Assembly: GCF_000023225.1 (NCBI RefSeq)
Contig: NC_013173.1
Coordinates: forward strand, 1,180,501 to 1,244,500
From: Desulfomicrobium baculatum DSM 4028
GTDB lineage: Bacteria; Desulfobacterota; Desulfovibrionia; Desulfovibrionales; Desulfomicrobiaceae
DNA: 64,000 bases
Reading direction: 5' to 3'
Shown in pieces: positions 52,106 to 61,757 of this stretch. Each line of letters opens with the position of its first letter. Position 1 is the first letter of the stretch. A model generated the notes under the pieces. That model did not search any database. It saw only the letters and a program-made list of their open reading frames with translations, and was not told where the DNA came from. The translations under genes and the position numbers were made by a program.

Positions 52106-53440
52106 ATGAATGCAAAGAAAAATTCCGATCCCACGCCCATGGACCACGCTTCCGTGCAGTGGTTGGCAACCTCCCTGGACAGCCAGCATCCGGCCGATAC
52201 AGCCGATGAGCTGGAAAATCTGTCTCTGACGGAACAGCTCGAATATATTAAGGAAATGGACGTGGAGGACGCTTCGGAGTCCATCACCGAAATGGAGCGT
52301 CACGACCGCAACGCGCTCATGACCCAGCTTGCACCGGATTTTGCCGCAGCCATCCTGGAGGCCATGTCGCCGGATGACGCGGCCGATATTCTCGAAGATC
52401 TCGACACCGACATCCGCGCCCGCATTTTCAAGAAACTGGAGCGCGAAGACGCCAAGGAAATCTCGGACCTGCTGCAGTTCGATCCGGATTCCGCCGGCGG
52501 CGTCATGAATACGGAGATTCTGGCCCTGGATCATTCCATGAACGCGCAGCAGGCCATCAATCTGATACGCGACCGGGTCGAAGAAACCGAGATTCCCTAC
52601 TATGCGTATGTCGTTGACGAGTTCCGGCATCTTCGGGGCGTCTTGTCCCTGCGGGATCTCCTTGTGAGCCCTGGCCGGACCCTGCTCAAAGAGCTTCTGC
52701 ACGAGCAGAACCTGATTTACGTGTCTTTTGACGTGGACAAGGAAGAGGTTGCCCGGCTCATCAGCCGCTACAATTTTCTGGCCCTTCCCGTTGTCGACCA
52801 CGAACAGCGCCTGCTGGGCATGGTCACCGTCGACGACGTCATCGACATCATCCAGGAGGAAGCCAGCGAGGACATGCAGTCCATGGTCGGTGCGGGCCGG
52901 GACGAAACCGTGGATTCCCCGTGGACGTATTCCCTGCGCGTGCGACTGCCCTGGCTGATCCTGAACGTGCTCAATTCCGCCGTGTCCGCCTTTGTGGTCC
53001 ATATGTTCGAGGGGACCATCGCGCAGATGGCCATTCTGGCCGCGCTCATGCCCATCGTCGCCAATCAGGCCGGAAATACGGGACAGCAGGCCCTTGCGGT
53101 CATGATCAGACAGCTGGCCATGGAACGGTTCAACCGCAAGAAAAGTTGGGTGGCGGTGTTGCGTGAAGCCAAGATCGGAACGGCCAACGGGCTCATCGTC
53201 GGTACGCTGGTTTTTCTCGGCCTCTTCACCTGGACGCACAACCTCGGCTTGGCCGTGGTCATGGCCGTGGCCCTGGGCCTCGACATGCTTATCGGCGCTG
53301 TGGCCGGAGCGTCCATTCCCCTCGTACTCAAGGAAATCGGTCGCGATCCGGCCCAGGCCTCAAGCATCTTTCTGACGACGTTGACGGACAGTCTTGGCTT
53401 TTTCACCTTTCTGGGGCTGGCCGCCGTTTTTCTTTTCTAG
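52106..53440 (+). CDS. mgtE: MgtE magnesium transporter
   Basis: Magnesium channel of 444 residues. In order: the acidic N domain (LENLSLTEQLEYIKEMDVEDASE, then MSPDDAADILEDLD), two CBS domains (about 130-260), and five membrane helices (about 275-444) with the pore segment MPIVANQAGNTGQQALAV. The cytosolic N and CBS domains sense Mg and gate the pore. Start ATG 52106; no strong ribosome site is seen, and ATG 52139 is possible. It diverges from bioB. Confidence 0.95.
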   Translation: MNAKKNSDPTPMDHASVQWLATSLDSQHPADTADELENLSLTEQLEYIKEMDVEDASESITEMERHDRNALMTQLAPDFAAAILEAMSPDDAADILEDLDTDIRARIFKKLEREDAKEISDLLQFDPDSAGGVMNTEILALDHSMNAQQAINLIRDRVEETEIPYYAYVVDEFRHLRGVLSLRDLLVSPGRTLLKELLHEQNLIYVSFDVDKEEVARLISRYNFLALPVVDHEQRLLGMVTVDDVIDIIQEEASEDMQSMVGAGRDETVDSPWTYSLRVRLPWLILNVLNSAVSAFVVHMFEGTIAQMAILAALMPIVANQAGNTGQQALAVMIRQLAMERFNRKKSWVAVLREAKIGTANGLIVGTLVFLGLFTWTHNLGLAVVMAVALGLDMLIGAVAGASIPLVLKEIGRDPAQASSIFLTTLTDSLGFFTFLGLAAVFLF

Positions 53441-53452
53441 AAGGGCGCGGCC

Positions 53453-53884
53453 TTAGTCTTCCTGCTCCACTGCATCCAAGAGATCAATGGTCAGCCGCAG
53501 GAAATCGGCTTCGGTGATGATCCCGCACAGCTTGTCCTCGCAAATCACGGGCAGGCATCCGTACTTCTCTTCCAGCAACAATCTGGCGGCCTCTTTCAAA
53601 GACAGGTCCGCGGCGACGGTGACCACATCGAGCTGCATGATCTCGCGAATGGGAATTCCGGACTCGATTTCATCCTGGGTCTGGCGATCGATGCCGGCCA
53701 GCTCGGAGATGGTGGCGGCCAGGATGTCGCGGTGCGTAAGCAGGCCCGTGAATTTGCCCTGGCTGTCGACGATGGGGATGTGGCGGATGCGGGCCAGGTC
53801 CATCAGATCCTTGGCCGCGCTCAGACTTTCGTTGTGATTCAGGGTGAAAACGTCCTTGGTCATGATATCTTTAACCTGGAACAT
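53453..53884 (-). CDS. Tandem CBS-domain protein
   Basis: A 143-residue protein made of two CBS motifs (about 1-60 and 80-140): VKDIMTKDVFTLNHNESLSAAKDLM, ARIRHIPIVDSQGKFTGLLTHRDIL and VREIMQ-like repeats. Stand-alone CBS pairs bind adenosine nucleotides and report on energy state. GGAG precedes ATG 53884. Convergent with mgtE. Confidence 0.9.
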   Translation of the reverse strand: MFQVKDIMTKDVFTLNHNESLSAAKDLMDLARIRHIPIVDSQGKFTGLLTHRDILAATISELAGIDRQTQDEIESGIPIREIMQLDVVTVAADLSLKEAARLLLEEKYGCLPVICEDKLCGIITEADFLRLTIDLLDAVEQED

Positions 53885-54036
53885 GGCATTCTCCTTTTTG
53901 GGGTATTCTTTCCGATTCCAGCATCGTGGGCAAGAAAAAGGTTGGCGCAGGCATCGCACGCGGGTCCTTGGCGAGGTCCGAGTTGACTTGGGTGGTGAAA
54001 TCTGGTTTGCAACCTTCTTTATGGTAATGATTTCCA

Positions 54037-54708
54037 ATGAATCGCGCAGGCCGGGAGAGCTTCACGTTGAAGGGATTTCTTCGCAATCGGGAAAGGATGG
54101 TGCGGGAGCAGATCGAAGCCAGGGGGATCACCGACGAACGCGTGCTCTCCGTGATGCGTCAGGTTCCCAGGCATCTCTTTGTCGATGAAGCCCTGCAGAT
54201 GCAAGCCTATGGAGATCATCCCGTGCCCATCGGTCTTGGGCAGACACTTTCTCAACCATACATAGTCGCCCTGATGACGTCGCTCCTTGTTGTGCGTCCA
54301 CGCATGCGCATCCTTGAAATAGGCACCGGCTCCGGGTATCAGGCCGCCATACTTGCGGCCATGGGAGCGGAGGTCTTCACCGTGGAGCGGATCAAGCAAC
54401 TGTACATGACTTCCCGCAGCCGTCTCTTGCAGATGAAATACTTCAACGTGCGGGTCAAACTCGACGACGGAACCCTGGGCTGGCCCGAGCTTGGCCCTTT
54501 TGATCGCATCATCGTCACCGCCGGAGGCCCCGAGGTGCCTGCGCCTCTGCTGGAACAACTGACGGATCCGGGCATCATGCTCATCCCCGTGGGTGGAACC
54601 AGAAGGGACCAGCGGCTCTTTAGAATTTTCAAGAAGGAAGGGCGGATCCATCAGGAAGACCACGGCTCCGTCGCCTTCGTCGACCTGGTTGGCTCGCACG
54701 GCTGGTGA
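54037..54708 (+). CDS. pcm: Protein-L-isoaspartate O-methyltransferase
   Basis: Methylates isoaspartyl residues for protein repair, 223 residues. SAM-binding motif [13 protein letters not shown] and the family region [36 protein letters not shown] are clear. The end is normal. ATG 54037 has a weak ribosome site; TTG 54067 (LKGFLRNR) has GGGAG before it and is a realistic alternative start. Confidence 0.94.
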   Translation: MNRAGRESFTLKGFLRNRERMVREQIEARGITDERVLSVMRQVPRHLFVDEALQMQAYGDHPVPIGLGQTLSQPYIVALMTSLLVVRPRMRILEIGTGSGYQAAILAAMGAEVFTVERIKQLYMTSRSRLLQMKYFNVRVKLDDGTLGWPELGPFDRIIVTAGGPEVPAPLLEQLTDPGIMLIPVGGTRRDQRLFRIFKKEGRIHQEDHGSVAFVDLVGSHGW

Positions 54709-54823
54709 GTCCCGGCGCTACGGAGAATCGAAAGGTTCTGCGCATGCTGCCTGCCGATAAATACATATCTGCCCCAAGCGGTCGATCAGACCGGCGGTGG
54801 ATGCACATATCTCTGGAGGAAAA

Positions 54824-55732
54824 ATGTCCGAAACCAATTCGTCCTGTTCCAGCTGCTCCGGCAAAAAGACCCTAGGCTCGATCCAGGACAGCCCGGAATC
54901 AAAGATCGAACGCCAGGACAAGGTCATCGCCAGCACCCTGTCCAAGATCAAATACAAACTTTTCGTCATGAGCGGCAAAGGCGGGGTGGGCAAAAGCTCC
55001 GTATCCACCAATCTGGCTGCGGCCCTGGCCATCAAGGGGTACAAGGTCGGGCTGCTTGACGTCGATATCCACGGACCCAGCGTGCCGCATCTGCTTGGGT
55101 TGACCGGCCTCCTGGACATCGATCCGCAGAAGGGCATCCAGCCCAAGCGCTACAGCGAGAATCTGGCCGTCGTGTCCATGGAGTCCCTGCTCAAGGACCC
55201 GGACCAGGCCGTGCTTTGGAAAGGTCCCATGAAGACCTCGGCCATACGCCAGTTCGTGTCGGATGTGGACTGGGGCGAGCTGGATTTTCTGGTGATTGAT
55301 TCCCCGCCCGGCACGGGAGACGAACCGATGGCCGTACTGAAGACAGTCCCCGACGCCTTGTGCATCGTCATCACGACGCCTCAAGAAATTTCTTTGGCAG
55401 ACGTGCGAAAATCGATTAACTTTCTGCAGTACGTGAAGGCGAACATTCTCGGTGTCGTTGAAAACATGAGCGGCCTCATCTGTCCGCATTGTTCGCAGAA
55501 GATCGATCTGTTCAAAAGAGGCGGGGGAGAGGAGCTTGCCAAGAAGTACTCGCTGCCGTTTCTTGGGTCCATTCCGCTTGATCCGGTTACCGTGGTCGCC
55601 GGGGATTTGGGCAAGCCTGTCGTCATGCTCGATGTCGAATGTCCGGCCAAGACGGCCTTGCTTGCAATGGCGGAGCGGGTCATCGTCGCTGCCGAAAACA
55701 GTCTGGAAGCCGTGTCGAGCAGTCATGTATAG
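54824..55732 (+). CDS. Mrp/NBP35-type Fe-S cluster carrier ATPase
   Basis: A 302-residue P-loop protein, ApbC/Mrp family, which binds and transfers Fe-S clusters. Deviant Walker A GKGGVGKSSVS (about residues 54-64), the Mrp signature IHGPSVPHLLG, DSPPGTGDE, and the CPHC cysteine pair near 225. An N-terminal Ser/Cys-rich stretch (CSSCSGKK) is typical of the sulfate-reducer versions. GGAGGA precedes ATG 54824. It starts a rightward run of genes. Confidence 0.94.
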   Translation: MSETNSSCSSCSGKKTLGSIQDSPESKIERQDKVIASTLSKIKYKLFVMSGKGGVGKSSVSTNLAAALAIKGYKVGLLDVDIHGPSVPHLLGLTGLLDIDPQKGIQPKRYSENLAVVSMESLLKDPDQAVLWKGPMKTSAIRQFVSDVDWGELDFLVIDSPPGTGDEPMAVLKTVPDALCIVITTPQEISLADVRKSINFLQYVKANILGVVENMSGLICPHCSQKIDLFKRGGGEELAKKYSLPFLGSIPLDPVTVVAGDLGKPVVMLDVECPAKTALLAMAERVIVAAENSLEAVSSSHV

Positions 55733-55751
55733 GTAAGAAGGTGACGCGAAT

Positions 55752-56354
55752 ATGATACGTGTTTTTGTACTTTCTTTTCTTCTTGCCTTTCAGTTTTTGC
55801 TTTTGGCCGGGCAAAACGTTCAGGCTAAAGGCATTTACTATATGGTCAAGGAAGATGGAACTCTTTGCATAACGGACATTCCTAATTCAAGAAAGTACAA
55901 GCCATACAAGTTTGAAAAGACTATCAATTATATTCGGAATGCAATAGTCGCATTTAAGCGTGATCACAGAAGTGTAGAAGAAGTAAATGCCATAGTCTCT
56001 GGTTTGTGCTCTAAATATGCGGTTGATAAAAAACTTGTTATGGCGGTGATTGATGTTGAATCCGGATTCAATGCAGCCGCTGTTTCCACTGCAGGGGCTC
56101 AAGGCTTGATGCAGATCATGCCTGAAACCGGAAGAGACCTTGATTTAGAGGATCCTTTTGATCCGTCGGAAAATATCGATGCAGGAATCCGTTATTTGCG
56201 GTACCTGCTTGATACATTTCCAGATAGGCGTCTTGCTGTCGCGGCATATAACGCAGGGCCAAATGCCGTAAAGAAATATGGGGGGATTCCCCCCTACGCC
56301 GAAACTCAAAATTATGTCGAAAAAGTTTGGGCTCGACTTCAATATTATGAATAA
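55752..56354 (+). CDS. Lytic transglycosylase (Slt-like)
   Basis: A 200-residue exported muramidase-like enzyme: signal peptide (about 1-25), an N-terminal DUF4124-like stretch (GIYYMVKEDGTLCITDIPNS), then a transglycosylase domain with catalytic Glu 103 in VIDVESGFN, followed by AGAQGLMQIMPETG and AYNAGPNAV. It cleaves peptidoglycan with 1,6-anhydro ring formation. A/T content is higher than in mrp. It precedes pgsA by six bases. Confidence 0.93.
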   Translation: MIRVFVLSFLLAFQFLLLAGQNVQAKGIYYMVKEDGTLCITDIPNSRKYKPYKFEKTINYIRNAIVAFKRDHRSVEEVNAIVSGLCSKYAVDKKLVMAVIDVESGFNAAAVSTAGAQGLMQIMPETGRDLDLEDPFDPSENIDAGIRYLRYLLDTFPDRRLAVAAYNAGPNAVKKYGGIPPYAETQNYVEKVWARLQYYE

Positions 56355-56360
56355 AACAAC

Positions 56361-56900
56361 ATGATGAACGTACCAAACGCACTTACAGTGTTTCGAATAT
56401 TGGCGGTGCCTTTCATTATCGCCTTATTGTATTTTCCCTCGCGGTCAACCTGTCTGCTCGCGACTGTCCTCTTTCTTGTCGCGATCCTTACAGATCTGGC
56501 AGACGGTTTTTGGGCCAGAAAATACAACCAAGTCACCAATTTCGGAAAATTTCTCGATCCGTTGGCGGACAAGATACTCATCGCATCGGTATTGATCATG
56601 CTTGTCGAGCTGAACTGGATTCCTGCATGGGTCGCAATTATCGTCATTATCCGGGAATTGCTTGTCACTGGACTGCGGGCCATAGCCGCGGATAAGGGCC
56701 AGGTTATCGCGGCAGACAAATATGGAAAGATGAAGACCATCATGCAGAGCGTCGCCCTGGTTCCGCTTATTTATCACTTCCCTTTGTTCGGTATTGATAC
56801 TGCGAAATTGGGATTTGTATTGCTGCTTGTGGCGGTGGTGCTCACTTTGTATTCAGGGTGGAATTATCTCTACACCTTTTATCGGATTTGGGGAGACTGA
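56361..56900 (+). CDS. pgsA: CDP-diacylglycerol-glycerol-3-phosphate phosphatidyltransferase
   Basis: Inner-membrane enzyme of phosphatidylglycerol synthesis, 179 residues. CDP-alcohol motif present as D-L-A-D-G-F-W-A-R ... G-K-F-L-D-P-L-A-D (about residues 46-69). About five membrane helices. It follows the transglycosylase by six bases (ATG 56361 or 56364). Confidence 0.94.
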   Translation: MMNVPNALTVFRILAVPFIIALLYFPSRSTCLLATVLFLVAILTDLADGFWARKYNQVTNFGKFLDPLADKILIASVLIMLVELNWIPAWVAIIVIIRELLVTGLRAIAADKGQVIAADKYGKMKTIMQSVALVPLIYHFPLFGIDTAKLGFVLLLVAVVLTLYSGWNYLYTFYRIWGD

Positions 56901-57034
56901 AGTTTGCATTTTGTTTCTCTGAATTTTAGTGTACAGACAATGCCAACCTATTTGAACTGAAGGGTGTGACAAGAATCTGCTTGGTGATCAAAAATTTTCG
57001 ATTTTGCGAAACGTTCCTGTGGAGGACGGCATAA

Positions 57035-58117
57035 ATGGCTCAAATAGATGCCTTTTTTAAAATGATGCATGAGCTTGGGGCCTCGGATCTTCATCTGTCA
57101 TCAGGTTCGCAGCCGATTATCCGTCTGCATGGTGAAATGCAGCGCATCAAATACAAATTTCTTGAGCATGAAGAACTCAAGAAAATGCTCTACGAAATAA
57201 CTCCAGAAAATAAGATCAAGACATTCGAAGAAAGCGGTGATGTGGACTTCTCCTACGAAGTCACTCATTTGGCTCGGTACCGCGCCAATTTCTTTTTGCA
57301 GAAGCGTGGAATCGGGGCGGTTTTTCGAGAAATTCCGCAAAAAATCCTTACCATCGAGGAACTGGGCCTGCCGAGCATCCTGAAGAATCTGGCTTTATTG
57401 CCCAAGGGACTGGTATTGGTCACCGGCCCTACGGGTAGCGGTAAATCCACCACTCTGGCCGCCATTGTCGATTACGTGAACAAGATCCGCAAGGATCATA
57501 TCCTGACCATCGAAGACCCCATCGAATTCGTACACGAACCGCAGAGCTGCCTGATCAACCAGCGTGAAGTCGGCCGGGACACCATGTCTTTCAGCGCCGC
57601 CTTGCGCGGGGCGCTACGCGAGGACCCGGACATCATTCTGGTCGGCGAAATGCGAGACCTCGAAACCATTCAGCTGGCTCTTGAGGCGGCCGAGACCGGC
57701 CATCTGGTTTTTGCGACCCTGCATACCATCTCCGCCTCGAAAACCATCGACCGCATCATCGAGGTCTTTCCCGGTGATTTACAGGGTCAGATTCGCTCCG
57801 GCCTTGCCGACTCCCTGCGGGCCATCATTGCGCAGAACCTTTTCAAGCGCATAGACAGACCCGGGCGCGTTGCCGGCATTGAAGTCCTCATCGCCACCCC
57901 TGCCGTGCGAAACCTGATCCGCGAAAACAAGATTTTTCAGATCAACTCCGTTATCGAGACCGGACGAAAGTTCGGCATGCAGAGCATCGACGACGCCATC
58001 ATGAAGCTTCTCACCGCCGGTGTCATCGACGCTGAGCAAGCATACAACAAGGCTGCCACGAAGTCGAAATTCAGGGAATTTCTCACCACTCCGCCCCAAG
58101 ATTTCACCGAGGTGTAA
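57035..58117 (+). CDS. pilT: Twitching motility ATPase PilT
   Basis: Hexameric ATPase that retracts type IV pili, 360 residues. Walker A GPTGSGKS (131-138), Asp box EDPIEFVH, Walker B IILVGEMRD and His box ATLHT-like FATLHTISA; the C-terminal AVRNLIRENK matches the PilT AIRNLIRE motif. GGAGG precedes the ATG. No pilin assembly genes lie in the window. Confidence 0.95.
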   Translation: MAQIDAFFKMMHELGASDLHLSSGSQPIIRLHGEMQRIKYKFLEHEELKKMLYEITPENKIKTFEESGDVDFSYEVTHLARYRANFFLQKRGIGAVFREIPQKILTIEELGLPSILKNLALLPKGLVLVTGPTGSGKSTTLAAIVDYVNKIRKDHILTIEDPIEFVHEPQSCLINQREVGRDTMSFSAALRGALREDPDIILVGEMRDLETIQLALEAAETGHLVFATLHTISASKTIDRIIEVFPGDLQGQIRSGLADSLRAIIAQNLFKRIDRPGRVAGIEVLIATPAVRNLIRENKIFQINSVIETGRKFGMQSIDDAIMKLLTAGVIDAEQAYNKAATKSKFREFLTTPPQDFTEV

Positions 58118-58118
58118 T

Positions 58119-59294
58119 ATGCAGAGAGCGCATCTTGATCATATTTTGCATCAGGTTCTCGATTTTGCACCTGATACCTCAGATATTCTTTTTACTGTGA
58201 ACAAGCTTGTGCAGGCGGAAGTTCATGGCGAGCTCGTCAATGCGAAGATAGAACCAAATCCGGGGCCGCTACTGCCCATCCAGGTTGAAGCTGTGGCCAT
58301 GTGCCTCATGGGCCGCAATATCCGCCTTTACGAGGACCAACTGCGCACAGGGTCTTGCGATCTTTCCTACGAGCTGCCGGGCCGTTGCCGTTTCAGGGTC
58401 AACATTCTGGGGCAGAAGGGCTCCTTGGCCATAGTCATGCGCAAATTGACCTCCGTCGTGCCCACGATCAACGATCTCTCCCTCCCGGAAGTTTTTTACG
58501 AGATGTCCAAGGAGAAGTACGGTCTCATTCTGGTCACTGGCGCCACAGGCACAGGTAAGACTACCTCCCTTGCCGCCCTCATCGACAATATAAACCAGAT
58601 GCACCGCAAGCATATCGTCACTCTTGAGGATCCCATCGAATATGTCCACGAGCACAAACTCGGGACCGTGAACCAACGTGAACTCGGACTTGATTTCGAC
58701 TCTTTCGCTTCAGGTCTTCGGGCCGCATTGCGCCAGGCGCCAAAGGTCATCCTGGTGGGTGAAATACGTGATCGCGAGACCATCACCATCGCTCTGGAAG
58801 CTGCGGAGACAGGTCATCTCGTACTCGGCACCCTGCACACCAGCGACACTGGTCAGACTATCAACCGTATTATCGGCATGTTTGAACTGGCTGAAGAGCG
58901 CTTGATACGTTCACGTCTGGCAGAAAGCCTCAAATATGTCGTTTCGCAACGTTTGATGCCTCGTTTGGGAGGAGGGCGCGTTCCGGCTTTTGAAGTTTTG
59001 AAGTCGAACCTGCGTGTCAAAGAAGTCATTTACAACGGTGAGAGTGAAGACAAGACCTTTTATAATATTGTTGAATCCGGTGATGCCTACGGCATGATCA
59101 CTTTCGACAAATTCATAGCCAACCAATTTTACGAAAATATAATTTCCGAAGATATTGCCATGCTGCACGGGTCGGATAAATCTCGTTTGGCCCAGATGAT
59201 CGACAAGATCAAAACCGCCCGTGGAGAGAAGGTTACGGATATTGAAGGCCTTGAGCTTGATCACGACTATGAGCGTAAGAGCTCCTTTTTTTGA
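58119..59294 (+). CDS. PilT/PilU-like ATPase
   Basis: A 391-residue second retraction-type ATPase, starting two bases after the pilT stop (GAGGTG ribosome site inside pilT). Walker A GATGTGKT (141-148), EDPIEYVHE, VILVGEIRDRET and LGTLHTSD are intact. The C-terminal motif reads RVKEVIYNGE instead of AIRNLIRE, and an acidic/basic tail (DYERKSSFF) is added, as in PilU. It probably works with PilT; exact role unproven. Confidence 0.9.
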   Translation: MQRAHLDHILHQVLDFAPDTSDILFTVNKLVQAEVHGELVNAKIEPNPGPLLPIQVEAVAMCLMGRNIRLYEDQLRTGSCDLSYELPGRCRFRVNILGQKGSLAIVMRKLTSVVPTINDLSLPEVFYEMSKEKYGLILVTGATGTGKTTSLAALIDNINQMHRKHIVTLEDPIEYVHEHKLGTVNQRELGLDFDSFASGLRAALRQAPKVILVGEIRDRETITIALEAAETGHLVLGTLHTSDTGQTINRIIGMFELAEERLIRSRLAESLKYVVSQRLMPRLGGGRVPAFEVLKSNLRVKEVIYNGESEDKTFYNIVESGDAYGMITFDKFIANQFYENIISEDIAMLHGSDKSRLAQMIDKIKTARGEKVTDIEGLELDHDYERKSSFF

Positions 59295-59303
59295 GAGGTA
59301 AGA

Positions 59304-59888
59304 ATGGATATCACCTGTTCTCATTGTAAATCCAGTTTTGTGATTCCGGACGACCGTATTCCTGAAACTAAAAAGTTCAAACTCAATTGCCCAAAATGCA
59401 GAGAGCCCATCGTTGTAGATCAGGAGAGCGCAGATGAGAAAATTGCCGCTCCAGAGCATTTTCCCCATGATGCGACGGTAGCGTTTTTGTTTGTCAAAAA
59501 TAAGAAATTGGCAGAGAGGATTGGCCTTTTTTTGAAATCAAGAGGTATATTTGTTTCTGAGACCACACTTATTCACGAAGCGTTGGATAAAGTTCGAATT
59601 AACTACTATAATATACTTATTCTCGAAGAATCGGAGCAGGCGAAAGCCATTTTGGGTGTTGTTAGAAAATGGAACGGATTGCGCCGGCGGGATGTAAACA
59701 TCATTCTGGTCGAAGCTGCTTGCAAGAGTCTGCATTCAAATGAAGCCTTTTTCAGAGGCGTCAATTCTGTTATCAGTGAAGCAGATAATGAAAGAATAGA
59801 AAACATCCTTGACTTGGCATTGGGTGAATTTAAAAGTTACAGTGAGCCATGGGCTGTCGCTGCAAAAAGATTGCACATGAAAGGGTAA
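59304..59888 (+). CDS. Zinc-ribbon protein with receiver-like region
   Basis: A 194-residue protein. The N-terminus is an MJ0042-type zinc ribbon (CSHCKSSFVIPDDRIPETK, then CPKC), and residues about 60-185 resemble a degenerate receiver (FLFVKNKKLAERIGLFLKS, NILILEESEQAKAIL) without a clear phospho-Asp pocket. Such proteins occur next to pilus or secretion genes in deltaproteobacteria. Close spacing with the PilU-like gene (9 bases) and the next gene implies one operon. Function unknown. Confidence 0.8.
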   Translation: MDITCSHCKSSFVIPDDRIPETKKFKLNCPKCREPIVVDQESADEKIAAPEHFPHDATVAFLFVKNKKLAERIGLFLKSRGIFVSETTLIHEALDKVRINYYNILILEESEQAKAILGVVRKWNGLRRRDVNIILVEAACKSLHSNEAFFRGVNSVISEADNERIENILDLALGEFKSYSEPWAVAAKRLHMKG

Positions 59889-59891
59889 CTC

Positions 59892-60173
59892 ATGATTCAT
59901 GGTAAAAAGCAAATTTTTCTTTTTCTACTGTGCGTAGTAAACATTTTTCTTGTTTTCAAGATATTCGATGATGATAGCGGATTGCCTGTGTATAAAGATT
60001 TGAAAATCAAGATAGATGGCGTGCAAGAAAAGATAGATGATGTTGATCTTCGAAATAGGCAAATCAGTTCTGAAATACGTATTCTCAAAAAGAATGACCA
60101 ATACGTTAATAGATTGATTAAACGAGAGCTATTTTACGTCGCTGACAACGAACTGATGTATATACTGAAATAA
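59892..60173 (+). CDS. FtsB/DivIC-like septum protein
   Basis: A 93-residue protein: short cytosolic start, one membrane span (about 8-24), then a coiled coil (LKIKIDGVQEKIDDVDLRNRQISSEIRIL) and a C-terminal end NRLIKRELFYVADNELMYI that matches the FtsB-type 'R-x-L-...-G-E' tail. FtsB links FtsL and FtsQ in the divisome. Its place among pilus genes rather than beside ftsL is atypical, so it may be a divergent paralogue. Confidence 0.75.
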   Translation: MIHGKKQIFLFLLCVVNIFLVFKIFDDDSGLPVYKDLKIKIDGVQEKIDDVDLRNRQISSEIRILKKNDQYVNRLIKRELFYVADNELMYILK

Positions 60174-60174
60174 T

Positions 60175-60927
60175 ATGAACGATACACTACACCTTTTCGA
60201 TGAACTTCTTGAGCATGATTCCGGCTCGAAGATATTTTTCCCATTGGCTCGATTGTATCGCAAGCAAGGTCATACACAAAGAGCGATCGAGATCGTACAG
60301 AAAGGAATAGAGCATCATCCCGATTATCTTGAGGCTCAGTTGTACCTGATCGAGCTTTTGAGCGAAGTCGGCGACACCTCGGCTGCGGAAAACAAGGCTT
60401 TTGGCGTGTTTTCCAAGCTGCTCTCCTACGAGAAGTTCTGGGTCAGCCTGCGCGCTCATTATGCAAAATCCCAGCGATCCGACTTGGCCCTGGCTTCTTT
60501 TCTGGTGGAACGAAACGCCCGAGGCGAAGATGTGGATCTTCTCAAGCTCTTGACCTACGGCATAGGCCACTACACAGAACTGATCTCTTCCGATTCTCCA
60601 AGCGTCGAGCCGGAGCAGGATCTGGATGCTGAAGAGGTCGCCCAGATTTGTCTCAATTCCGGAATCAAGACAAAAACCATGGCCAAACTCCTTGTGGCTC
60701 AAGGAGAATTCGCGCAGGCGATAAAGATTTATGACGGCCTGCTTGAAGGAGTGGTCAACGAGGATGAACGAAATGAGTTGAACCTGCTGCGAGCCAACGC
60801 ACACAAGGAATTGGGAAGCATGCCTGATCCGGAAGCTGAAAAAAATAACAAGCTTTTTTTCGTTTTGAATACCTTGGCCGATCGCCTGGAGCAGAAAACC
60901 GACCTGCAGTCCTCAAATGCCGATTGA
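60175..60927 (+). CDS. TPR-repeat protein
   Basis: A 250-residue cytosolic protein with tetratricopeptide-like helical pairs: FPLARLYRKQGHTQRAIEIVQKGIEHHPDYLEAQLYLIELL in the N-terminal part and LLVAQGEFAQAIKIYDGLLEG later. It starts one base after the stop of the FtsB-like gene. TPR proteins are scaffolds; the partner is unknown but may be in the pilus or division machinery encoded upstream. Confidence 0.84.
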   Translation: MNDTLHLFDELLEHDSGSKIFFPLARLYRKQGHTQRAIEIVQKGIEHHPDYLEAQLYLIELLSEVGDTSAAENKAFGVFSKLLSYEKFWVSLRAHYAKSQRSDLALASFLVERNARGEDVDLLKLLTYGIGHYTELISSDSPSVEPEQDLDAEEVAQICLNSGIKTKTMAKLLVAQGEFAQAIKIYDGLLEGVVNEDERNELNLLRANAHKELGSMPDPEAEKNNKLFFVLNTLADRLEQKTDLQSSNAD

Positions 60928-61059
60928 AAGTTCGCGATGAAATTCTCTCTTGATTCTTTTTTGGCTCAACTATAGGTCCTTATATCTTTTCTTTTTTTGC
61001 ATGAGTTTTCATTTGTTCGGCTCTATTTTATTCAATTCCAATCGATTCTGAGAGACTTT

Positions 61060-61752
61060 ATGAAATTTATTATTCCAGTTTGTGTTTTGTTTCTACTTGT
61101 TGCGTGTAAGCCTGTTAAAGTTACACAACAGTACTACAATGATTATGTCAACCCAGTAGCAAGTATTGATTACGAAGACACTGTTTCTGCAAATATCCCT
61201 GCAGAATTATTGGATGATTATTATACTGTCGACAGCAAGATCGTTCGGTTGGCAAACCAGCTTGATCTTTTCGATTCACGGATTGATAGCGACATGATTG
61301 AAAATCAAAAATCAATTCATCCGTGGATCAAACAGATGGCGATTTTTGATCAGGACCAGCTTTTTATTTCCGGTGACGACACGCTCGGGTTTGATCCGCA
61401 AATCCGTGCAGAATTAGTGGGCTTGGCTCCTGAAAAAGACAGAAATTTTTTGTTTAAAAACAATCGACAATTTTTTATTCATGTAATTTCTATGCCTGAC
61501 GGACAATATAAAGCGACCGTTGTTGAAATTGACATGGACATTCTTGCTGCTGAAATTCCAAATCATAGAACCGTGATAGCCATCGATGACCAGATTTGCG
61601 GACCAGCAATTGCTAATCTTCCCGAAGCATGCATAAACTTGAGAAATTCAACCAAATATTCTGGAAGTATTGAGATTGATGGTAATAACTGGTATTGGAT
61701 CAGAAGCATGGGTTCTGACAACCTTGTATATTTATATCTGACTCAAGAGTAA
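61060..61752 (+). CDS. Lipoprotein of unknown function
   Basis: A 230-residue lipoprotein with lipobox LLVAC (Cys 16) and a soluble periplasmic part without recognised motifs. Cys pairs near 190 and 200 ([12 protein letters not shown]) may form a disulfide. A/T richer than its neighbours. ATG 61060 gives a proper lipoprotein signal; the open frame to 60997 is not needed. It precedes fbp by five bases, but there is no metabolic link. Confidence 0.7.
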   Translation: MKFIIPVCVLFLLVACKPVKVTQQYYNDYVNPVASIDYEDTVSANIPAELLDDYYTVDSKIVRLANQLDLFDSRIDSDMIENQKSIHPWIKQMAIFDQDQLFISGDDTLGFDPQIRAELVGLAPEKDRNFLFKNNRQFFIHVISMPDGQYKATVVEIDMDILAAEIPNHRTVIAIDDQICGPAIANLPEACINLRNSTKYSGSIEIDGNNWYWIRSMGSDNLVYLYLTQE

Positions 61753-61757
61753 TTCGT

